NCBI GenBank assembly: GCA_910577605.1
Contig: CAJTON010000002.1
Coordinates: 21,384-32,954, forward strand
Reading direction: 5' to 3'
Source: an uncultured Butyrivibrio sp.
Lineage (GTDB): Bacteria; Bacillota; Clostridia; Lachnospirales; Lachnospiraceae
DNA length: 11,571 nt
Part shown: piece by piece, positions 5,854 through 11,571 of the stretch
How the letters are laid out: each line of letters begins with the position of its first letter
Position numbering within the stretch: position 1 is the first letter of the stretch
Notes under the pieces: model-generated
Told to the model about the DNA's origin: nothing
Databases searched by the model: none
Seen by the model: the letters and a program-made list of their open reading frames with translations, nothing else
Translations under genes and position numbers: made by a program

Positions 5854-6359
5854 TGGAAATCGAAAGAAAATTTTTAATCGGCGAAATTCCTTTTTCACTT
5901 GAAGGCTATGTATGCCGTGAAATTGAACAGGCTTATCTATGCACCGAACCGGTAGTGCGGGTGCGGCGCGACAACTGCGACTTTTATCTTACCTACAAGT
6001 CAAAAGGACTTATAGTACGCGATGAATACAATCTGCCGCTTACCAAAGAAGCCTACGCGCATCTTCTAGCAAAGCATGACGGAACCGTGATAACCAAAAA
6101 ACGCTACGAGATTCCCGATAAGGACGGGCTGACGATTGAGCTTGACGTTTTTGAGGGAGATTACGCCGGACTTATACTTGCCGAGGTCGAATTTCAGTCG
6201 GAGGCTCAGGCTCTCTCCTACGCTCCACCCGCATGGTTCGGAGAGGAAGTGAGTAATTCGGCGGAATATCACAACAGCACGCTTAGCAAAAAACCCTCTT
6301 CGAGGATACCACTATGTGCTAAAAAACAGCGCAATAATAAGGAAAGGAAACTAATATGA
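5853..6359 (+). CDS. CYTH domain protein (triphosphate tunnel metalloenzyme family)
   Basis: The 168-residue protein starts with MEIERKF, the ExExK signature of CYTH proteins (Glu2, Glu4, Lys6), which binds metal and triphosphate. The other expected charged strands follow: VRVRRD (35-40), YLTYKSKG (44-51), RDEYNL (54-59), KKRYEI (81-86), IELDVFEG (93-100) and LAEVEF (107-112). Family members hydrolyse inorganic triphosphate, thiamine triphosphate or related compounds, or act as class IV adenylyl cyclases; the substrate cannot be told here. The ATG at 5853 has an AAGGAG site 10 bases upstream; the frame is open back to a GTG at 5820, but that segment contains the ribosome binding site. The last 20-odd residues are basic and probably disordered. 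The stop overlaps the next gene's start as ATGA. Confidence 0.9.
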   Translation: MEIERKFLIGEIPFSLEGYVCREIEQAYLCTEPVVRVRRDNCDFYLTYKSKGLIVRDEYNLPLTKEAYAHLLAKHDGTVITKKRYEIPDKDGLTIELDVFEGDYAGLILAEVEFQSEAQALSYAPPAWFGEEVSNSAEYHNSTLSKKPSSRIPLCAKKQRNNKERKLI

Positions 6360-7855
6360 GCGATTTACTGGAAAAATTCAAGGATTATCTCAAAAAAATG
6401 CAGTATCTTGAGCACGCCAACACTCTCATCTACTGGGACATGAAAACGGGAGCGCCTAAGCGCGGGCTTGAGGCGCTTGAGGATGTGACGGCTTATTTTT
6501 CTACGGAAAGCTTTGCCATGTCCACCTCGGACGAGCTTGGACAGATGCTGTCGGGTTTAAGTCAGCCGGAAGAATTCGACGCCCTTGACGACACCATGAA
6601 ATTCATCGTCAAACAGATGAAGGAGGATTATGACAGGGACAAAAGAATCCCGAAGGATTTCTATGAGGAATATGTAAGAACTGTAACGGCGTCCGAAAAC
6701 GCCTGGGTCGACGCGAAACAGAACAATGATTTCGCTTCGTTCGCGCCTCATCTTGAAAAGGTCATTGAAGCGACCCGCAGAATGACTTCATACACCGACC
6801 CCGACAAGGAGGTTTACGAGGCTCTTCTCGACGAGTACGAAAAAGACATGGATTCCGCGACTATCGACGGACTTTTTGAGCGTATGAAGGAGGAACTTAT
6901 TCCTTTGGTAAAAAAGATTTCCGAGCGCGAACAGCCGGACGATTCGGCTTTTAAGGCTTATTATGACCCCGACGCGCAGCGCAAGGTCCAGAAAATGCTT
7001 CTTGAATATATCGGATTTGATTTTGCATCCGGAAATGTCGCGGAAAGCGAACATCCGTTCACGCTTAACTTTTCCTCAAAGGACGTGCGCGTAACTAACC
7101 ATTATAATGAAAACGACGCGATAGACGCGATATTCACGGCTATTCATGAGGGCGGCCACGCTATTTTTGAACAGAACGTAAATCCCGAATACGACGGCAC
7201 CGTTGCGGGAAGCTGTCGCTACATGGGCATACACGAAAGCCAGTCGCGTTTCTACGAAAATATCCTTGGACGTAACCGCAATTTCTGGCTTCCTATATAT
7301 GACAGATTGGGTGAGCTTCTGCCCCCGTTCAAAAAAATAAGTCTTGACGATTTTGAAAGACAGATAAATCATGTGCGCAGCAGCTTTATAAGATGCTCCG
7401 CCGACGAGCTGACTTACTGCTTCCATATAATAATCCGCTATGAGATCGAAAAGGCTATCTTCCGCGACAATGTTCCGGTATCCGAGCTTCCCAAGCTGTG
7501 GAATTCCAAAATGGAGGAATATCTCGGCATAACGCCCGACAGCGATACGAACGGTATCCTTCAGGATACGCACTGGTCCGACGGCTCTTTCGGATATTTC
7601 CCGTCCTACCTTCTCGGAACGATCTACGACGGAATGTATCTTGAGGCTGTGGAAAAGGACCTCGGTCCGGTTGACAAAATTCTTGCCGACGGCAGGATAA
7701 AGGACATCACCGCATGGCTCAATGAGAAGATACACCGCTACGGCAGCACCCGAACCCCCGCCGAGGTGATCGAAAACGTCTGCGGACAAAAGGTAAGCGC
7801 CGAGCCGATAATCAGATTTTTCAAAGAAAAATACAGCAGACTCTATAACTTATGA
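6356..7855 (+). CDS. Metallocarboxypeptidase, peptidase family M32
   Basis: The 499-residue protein has the normal length and all marks of family M32, the Thermus/Pyrococcus-type carboxypeptidases. The zinc-binding HEGGH (264-268) supplies two histidines and the catalytic Glu265; HESQSRFYEN (293-302) supplies the third ligand, Glu294. HPF (233-235) and DVRVT (243-247) are conserved M32 blocks, and SADELTY with the following HIIIRYE segment forms part of the C-terminal half. The enzyme is cytoplasmic, usually dimeric, and removes C-terminal amino acids from peptides with broad specificity. An AAGGAAAGGA stretch 7 bases upstream provides its own ribosome binding site inside the end of the CYTH gene. 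The 4-base ATGA overlap suggests coupled translation. A clear terminator follows the stop. Confidence 0.96.
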   Translation: MSDLLEKFKDYLKKMQYLEHANTLIYWDMKTGAPKRGLEALEDVTAYFSTESFAMSTSDELGQMLSGLSQPEEFDALDDTMKFIVKQMKEDYDRDKRIPKDFYEEYVRTVTASENAWVDAKQNNDFASFAPHLEKVIEATRRMTSYTDPDKEVYEALLDEYEKDMDSATIDGLFERMKEELIPLVKKISEREQPDDSAFKAYYDPDAQRKVQKMLLEYIGFDFASGNVAESEHPFTLNFSSKDVRVTNHYNENDAIDAIFTAIHEGGHAIFEQNVNPEYDGTVAGSCRYMGIHESQSRFYENILGRNRNFWLPIYDRLGELLPPFKKISLDDFERQINHVRSSFIRCSADELTYCFHIIIRYEIEKAIFRDNVPVSELPKLWNSKMEEYLGITPDSDTNGILQDTHWSDGSFGYFPSYLLGTIYDGMYLEAVEKDLGPVDKILADGRIKDITAWLNEKIHRYGSTRTPAEVIENVCGQKVSAEPIIRFFKEKYSRLYNL

Positions 7856-7861
7856 TAACTA

Positions 7862-7904
7862 AAGGAGCCGCCGCAATCAAGCGGCAGCTCCTTATTTTTA
7901 TTTT
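7862..7904 (+). terminator. Intrinsic terminator of the CYTH-carboxypeptidase operon
   Basis: AAGGAGC (7862-7868) pairs with GCTCCTT (7887-7893) and GCCGC (7870-7874) with GCGGC (7881-7885), with a single C-A mismatch between and a 6-base loop. ATTTTTATTTT follows directly. It begins 6 bases after the carboxypeptidase stop codon. Confidence 0.92.
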
Positions 7905-8094
7905 GAGCAAACAATCATTTTGTAAATTCCTTGCGATAATACTCAGAAAGCCCTTCCCGTCGCTCACCGCAAAATTTTCTATGCTTTTTATTGCGGAAAA
8001 CAGCGTAAAATCGTTGTTCTCTACCATTATCATTGTATTAGGACACATTCCAGCAGGATACTCAGATTTATACCATTTCCGCTCTCCATTTACC
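7905..8094. other. Intergenic stretch between two facing terminators, no convincing gene
   Basis: These 190 bases separate convergent transcription units. A minus-strand frame (ATG at 8111, stop at 7821) is open for about 97 codons and reads with a fairly protein-like composition near its start (FSVNGERKWYKSEYP), but it begins inside the mutase terminator, lacks a ribosome binding site and runs through the opposing terminator into the carboxypeptidase gene. A plus-strand frame also spans the region without a start signal. I see no RNA gene or repeat here. Confidence 0.5.
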
Positions 8095-8095
8095 G

Positions 8096-8132
8096 AAAAA
8101 ATATAGGGCATGGCAATCTCCACGCCCCATAT
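8096..8132 (-). terminator. Intrinsic terminator of the phosphohexomutase gene
   Basis: On the minus strand ATATGGGGCGTGG (8132-8120) pairs with CCATGCCCTATAT (8113-8101) over 13 bp including two G-U pairs, around a 6-base loop. A run of six U (8101-8096) follows. It starts 12 bases after the mutase stop codon. Confidence 0.92.
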
Positions 8133-8144
8133 ATCTTTAAAGCC

Positions 8145-9866
8145 TTACTGAATAAGCTTCATCATATCGTCCTTTAAGAACTCAAGCTTCTTCTCGGCGT
8201 CCTCAAAGCTGTTTCCTTTGACGCCCATATAGAATTTAACCTTGGGCTCGGTTCCGGACGGCCTTGCGCAGCACCACGCGTTGTCCTCAAGCTCATAATA
8301 AAGAACGTTCGACTTGGGAAGTCCGGTTCCGGTCGTAGTTCCGTCCGCGTAGGTGATAACATCGCAGTCATAATCCCTCACAGCGAGGACCTTATAGCCG
8401 CCTACCGTCTTAGGAGGATTGCTTCTGAGCTTCTCAAGCATGGACTTTATCTCCGCGATGCCGGAAACGCCCTTTTTCTCTATGGACACAAGAGTTTCCT
8501 TGAAATATCCGTATTTCTCATATATATTGAGCATCTGGTCCCAGAGCGTGATTCCCTGCTTCTTATAGTACGCGGCGGCCTCGCAGAGCATCAGTACGGC
8601 GACGATGGCGTCCTTATCCCTCGCGTGCGTTCCGACAAGACAGCCGTAGCTTTCCTCAAATCCGAACATATACTCGTAGGTGTTCTGCTCCTCGAACCAC
8701 TTTATCTGCTCGCCGATATACTTGAATCCGGTAAGCACTTCTATAAGCTTGAGTCCGTACTCCTTTGCGACAACGTCCGCAAGATTTGTGGAAACAATTG
8801 TCTTTACGAGCGCGCCGTTAGCGGGAATAAGACCTTTTTCTTTTTTCTGCGAAAGAATATACTCGGCGATAAGCATTCCCGACATATTTCCGGTAAAGGA
8901 CATATATTCTCCCGTCTTGGAATCCTTCGCGTACACTCCGAGCCTGTCTGCGTCGGGGTCGGTGGCAAGCACAAGGTCCGCGTTCTTCTCCTTGCCGAGC
9001 GCAAGCGCGAGCGCGAAAGCCTTGGGGTCCTCGGGGTTAGGATAGCCGACCGTCGGGAAATTTCCGTCGGGCTTCTCCTGTTCGGGAACGACTATGATAT
9101 TATTGAAGCCGACCTCCTTAAGCACGCGTCTGGCGGGAAGATTTCCGGTTCCGTGGAGAGGCGTATATACCGCCACAAGGCTGTCGCCCATCTCCTTTAT
9201 AACGTCGGGATTAATAACCTGTGACTTGAGCGCCGCAATGTACCTGTCGTCAAGATCCTCGCCGATAACAATGTAAAGTCCCTTCGCAACCGCCTCGTCC
9301 TTGTCCATGGTCTTGACAACATTGTAATCTGTGATAGCGTTTACCTCGGAAATTATCTGTTTGTCCTTGGGTGCGGTGATCTGAGCGCCGTCCTCCCAGT
9401 ATACCTTGTATCCGTTATATTCGGGAGGATTATGGCTTGCCGTAACGACAATACCGGCAACGCATCCTCTGTCCCTCAACGCAAAAGACAGCTCCGGCGT
9501 GGGTCTGAGCGACGGGAACACATAAGCCTTTATTCCGTTGGCATTAAGGCATAAAGCCGCCTCGTCCGCAAATTCCGGCGACATTCTTCTCGAATCGTAA
9601 GCGATAGCAACGCCCTTGTCCTCGGCTCCCTCTTTGATGATAAAATTGGCAAGTCCCTGAGTGGCTTTTCTGACGGTATATATATTCATACGGTTCGTTC
9701 CGTTGCCTATAACTCCGCGAAGTCCTCCCGTACCGAACTCAAGGTCCTTGAAAAACCTGTCCTCGATCTCCTTGTCATTGCCTGCGATCGACTTAAGCTC
9801 CGCTCTCGTCTCCTCTGAAAAATAAGGATTCTCGCACCATTCCTTGTATGTATCCTGATAAGACAT
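8145..9866 (-). CDS. Phosphohexomutase (phosphoglucomutase/phosphomannomutase, PgcA-like)
   Basis: The 573-residue protein belongs to the alpha-D-phosphohexomutase superfamily and has all four domains. The phosphoserine loop is TASHNP (142-147, Ser144), the metal loop DPDADR (303-308), the sugar-specificity loop GFEESYG (402-408) and the C-terminal phosphate-binding loop RPSGTEPK (535-542). Length and the GFEES loop fit the PgcA type of Firmicutes, which interconverts glucose-6-phosphate and glucose-1-phosphate (sometimes also mannose or pentose phosphates), feeding UDP-glucose for glycolipids and wall polymers. The enzyme is cytoplasmic and needs Mg2+. The ATG at 9866 is chosen because GAAGGGA lies 7 bases upstream; a TTG 18 bases further out overlaps that site. 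Two glycosyltransferase genes lie upstream on the same strand, but a separate promoter is also visible. Confidence 0.95.
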   Translation of the reverse strand: MSYQDTYKEWCENPYFSEETRAELKSIAGNDKEIEDRFFKDLEFGTGGLRGVIGNGTNRMNIYTVRKATQGLANFIIKEGAEDKGVAIAYDSRRMSPEFADEAALCLNANGIKAYVFPSLRPTPELSFALRDRGCVAGIVVTASHNPPEYNGYKVYWEDGAQITAPKDKQIISEVNAITDYNVVKTMDKDEAVAKGLYIVIGEDLDDRYIAALKSQVINPDVIKEMGDSLVAVYTPLHGTGNLPARRVLKEVGFNNIIVVPEQEKPDGNFPTVGYPNPEDPKAFALALALGKEKNADLVLATDPDADRLGVYAKDSKTGEYMSFTGNMSGMLIAEYILSQKKEKGLIPANGALVKTIVSTNLADVVAKEYGLKLIEVLTGFKYIGEQIKWFEEQNTYEYMFGFEESYGCLVGTHARDKDAIVAVLMLCEAAAYYKKQGITLWDQMLNIYEKYGYFKETLVSIEKKGVSGIAEIKSMLEKLRSNPPKTVGGYKVLAVRDYDCDVITYADGTTTGTGLPKSNVLYYELEDNAWCCARPSGTEPKVKFYMGVKGNSFEDAEKKLEFLKDDMMKLIQ

Positions 9867-9919
9867 AAACCCATCCCTTCCCAAAAAATGTTATTTTTGA
9901 ATAGACTAAATACAGTATA

Positions 9920-9948
9920 ACTTTACCATAAACGGCAGAAATTGTCAC
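9920..9948 (-). promoter_or_regulatory. Probable promoter of the phosphohexomutase gene
   Basis: On the minus strand GTGACA (9948-9943) and TAAAGT (9925-9920) are 17 bases apart, with TGG before the -10 (extended -10 type). A TATACT a few bases further downstream is an alternative -10 but has no good -35. The leader would be about 46 bases. No clear terminator separates this promoter from the glycosyltransferase gene upstream, so the mutase may be read from both. Confidence 0.4.
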
Positions 9949-9966
9949 TATAAATTTACCCAAAGC

Positions 9967-10935
9967 TCATCCGAACGCGCGCAGCAATTTTATTACATTC
10001 CTGCAAAGCTCCCTCTGCACCCCGCGGCTGTTATCGGCGCATATCCCGTCGAAATCGGTCTTTTTTATGCCTGAAAGACCGCCCGCGGCGCTTAAAACCC
10101 CTTTAGCGTAATCTTTTCCAAGTCCCTTCGAGGCAAAAAACAGCGCCTTGACAATAATGCCCGCAGACACGGGTATAAAATTGACCGCCTTCTGCCACGG
10201 CGCGAAATTTTTGTACATCAAAAATACGGCGTTGCGCGCGGCAAGACTTACCTTGAAGGAATTATGCCTTGAGCCGCTCGCGCCGCTGCCGACATGGAGT
10301 ACCTTCGCCTTATGCGCAAAAATATTGCGGTAGCCGTAGAGCTTCGCCCTGTACCCCATATCCACGTCCTCAAGGTACGCGAAAAATTTCTCGTCGAAAT
10401 ATCCGATTTTCTCAAAGACGGCTCTCCTGTATATAGCCGCGCCCGCGCAGGACGAAAAAATATCGCAGTCCTCTTTGTAAAGCTTTGCGGGCTTATCCTT
10501 TCCCCTCGAAAAAGCCCAGCCGAACAGACAGAAACAGTCCCCCGCGCTATCGGTGAGCCTGCTGTCGTCATACCGGAGCATATGCGCCTGCGCGGAAAAA
10601 ATATCCTTGTGTCCTTCGATCGACTTTACCAGTTCCTCCACAAAATGAACGCCCGCTTTGGTATCGTTATTGAGAAGTATCACATATTCCGCGCCGCTCG
10701 CCTTTATGCCCTCGTTCACGGCTTTGGCGAAACCGTAGTTTATATCGAGCGTTATCACCCTGAGTAAAAAATTTTCTGCGCAGGAACGTGCAAGCTCAAC
10801 GCTTCCGTCCTCAGAAGCGTTATCCACAAAAATAACGTCAAAGTCCTTAAAGCTCTGCTTTGCCAGTGCCTCAAAGCATTCGGGTATAAATTTGGCTCCG
10901 TTGAAATTAGGTATGACCACACTTACTTTTCTCAT
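9967..10935 (-). CDS. Family 2 glycosyltransferase (WbbL-like)
   Basis: The 322-residue protein is a GT-A fold, family GT2 enzyme. Visible motifs are VIPNFNG (7-13), VDNASEDGS (37-45), NYGFAKAVNEG (66-76, typical of rhamnosyltransferase-like members), LNNDT (88-92, the DxD-type metal and nucleotide site) and YLEDVDMGYR (187-196, with the probable catalytic base). The C-terminal third (about 225-322) has amphipathic or membrane-associated segments, including FIPVSAGIIVKALFFA, which probably hold it at the inner membrane surface. It should transfer a nucleotide-activated sugar to a growing surface glycan; donor and acceptor are unknown. An AAAGGAAGG ribosome binding site precedes the ATG at 10935, and only 37 bases separate it from the next glycosyltransferase gene upstream, so the two are probably cotranscribed. 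Confidence 0.92.
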   Translation of the reverse strand: MRKVSVVIPNFNGAKFIPECFEALAKQSFKDFDVIFVDNASEDGSVELARSCAENFLLRVITLDINYGFAKAVNEGIKASGAEYVILLNNDTKAGVHFVEELVKSIEGHKDIFSAQAHMLRYDDSRLTDSAGDCFCLFGWAFSRGKDKPAKLYKEDCDIFSSCAGAAIYRRAVFEKIGYFDEKFFAYLEDVDMGYRAKLYGYRNIFAHKAKVLHVGSGASGSRHNSFKVSLAARNAVFLMYKNFAPWQKAVNFIPVSAGIIVKALFFASKGLGKDYAKGVLSAAGGLSGIKKTDFDGICADNSRGVQRELCRNVIKLLRAFG

Positions 10936-10972
10936 TTTCCGCCTTCCTTTCGACGCTGCGCTAAGACCGCCG

Positions 10973-11571
10973 TCAGATTTCTTTAATGGAATAATCCTGC
11001 TTTTTAAGCGACAGGTTACGGTTATAGAACGGGTCCCCGTCCGTAAAATATTCCTGCCAGCGGTTCCTTATATACGCTATCTCACGGTCAAAGCGCGCGA
11101 GCTTTTCGGGGGAATCCTCATGCCCTCTGGATTTCGACTCGTAATGATACGCCAGAACCTTCGGATCGTATACCACAAGATAGCCTTTTTCACGCGCCTT
11201 GAGGCACAGATCCACATCATTGAACGCCACGGTAAGCTCCTCCGTAAGACCGCCGACCTCAAGGAAAACACTAGTTTTTATCATAAGGCACGCTGCGGTG
11301 ACAGCGCTGCAGTTAAGCTGTATGGACGCTTTGTGAAGATACCCCTCAAAGTCCGCCGGAAGGTTTACGAACATATTTCCCGCTATGCCGCCTATTCCGA
11401 CGACGATCCCCGCGTGCTGTATCGTTTCGTCGGGATAAATAAGCTTCGCCCCGACGACGGCGACCTCATTGCGCTGACAGCAGCCGAGAAATTCCTCAAG
11501 CCACTCGGGATTCAGCAATTCTATATCGTTGTTTAAAAGCACAAGATATTCGCCGTTCGCGTACTGGCTGC
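10973..11571 (-). CDS. Family 2 glycosyltransferase, C-terminal part (runs off the window)
   Basis: The last 198 residues of a GT2 enzyme are visible; the frame stays open to the window edge, so the 5' end is missing. The visible part starts SQYANGEYLVLLNNDIEL, the strand and LNND metal-binding motif that lie near residue 90-100 of a GT2 domain. FNDVDLCLKARE further on is the usual region of the catalytic base, and the protein ends with the DPFYNRNLSL segment common in large clostridial GT2 proteins. Many of those carry a second GT domain or extra N-terminal sequence, which cannot be judged here. A GTG at 11542 could be taken for a start but lies in the middle of the conserved strand. It presumably works with the downstream glycosyltransferase in building a surface polysaccharide. 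Confidence 0.93.
   Translation of the reverse strand, partial: SQYANGEYLVLLNNDIELLNPEWLEEFLGCCQRNEVAVVGAKLIYPDETIQHAGIVVGIGGIAGNMFVNLPADFEGYLHKASIQLNCSAVTAACLMIKTSVFLEVGGLTEELTVAFNDVDLCLKAREKGYLVVYDPKVLAYHYESKSRGHEDSPEKLARFDREIAYIRNRWQEYFTDGDPFYNRNLSLKKQDYSIKEI

Noticed and set aside
7076..7789. A 237-codon open frame on the minus strand inside the M32 carboxypeptidase gene
   Set aside because: It is antisense to a protein with complete M32 motifs and its translation shows no recognisable domain.
8625..9224. A 199-codon plus-strand frame inside the phosphohexomutase gene
   Set aside because: It lies opposite the conserved metal-binding loop region of the mutase and its basic, Val- and Leu-rich translation looks like a shadow frame.
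10892..11536. A 214-codon plus-strand frame across the two glycosyltransferase genes
   Set aside because: It is antisense to conserved GT2 motifs and crosses the gap between two real genes, with no ribosome binding site of its own.

Overview
The window looks like chromosomal DNA of an endospore-forming Clostridia-type Firmicute. It carries an alpha/beta-type small acid-soluble spore protein (SASP) gene. Most genes have strong GGAGG-type ribosome binding sites, the promoters are close to the vegetative consensus, and the proteins (M32 carboxypeptidase, CYTH protein, PgcA-type phosphohexomutase, ABC-2 exporter) fit that group. Base composition is near 50% GC and fairly even, and I see no insertion sequence, phage gene, tRNA, rRNA or CRISPR array. 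The placement within Clostridia is inference.

Layout, left to right. Positions 1-96 (minus) hold the N-terminus of a TetR-type regulator with a perfect-consensus promoter. Positions 202-1011 (minus) encode an unrecognised lipoprotein that ends inside its own terminator hairpin. It diverges from an unrecognised 181-residue protein at 1190-1735 (plus) whose start resembles ADP-ribosyltransferase-fold proteins; the promoters of these two genes interleave. Positions 1850-4805 (plus) are a three-gene ABC-2 export operon: one ATPase and two different permeases. It ends at a bidirectional terminator facing the convergent SASP gene at 4885-5097 (minus). A DJ-1/PfpI-family gene at 5241-5783 (minus) diverges from a CYTH-M32 carboxypeptidase gene pair at 5853-7855 (plus), whose reading frames overlap by 4 bases. 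After a terminator and about 190 bases without a convincing gene, the rest is on the minus strand: a phosphohexomutase (8145-9866), and upstream of it two family-2 glycosyltransferases (9967-10935 and 10973 to the window edge).

How the genes fit together. The exporter genes overlap or abut and are read from one promoter, so they should form one complex; the substrate cannot be read from sequence. The two glycosyltransferases and the mutase are collinear and could serve cell-surface polysaccharide synthesis, the mutase supplying hexose-1-phosphate for nucleotide sugars, although the mutase also appears to have its own promoter. The other genes look like ordinary housekeeping or sporulation functions. 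I found no clear evidence of a new multi-gene system. The items most worth checking are the small YHGSP protein with its interleaved divergent promoters, the second permease that lacks a final membrane helix, and the coupled CYTH-M32 pair.
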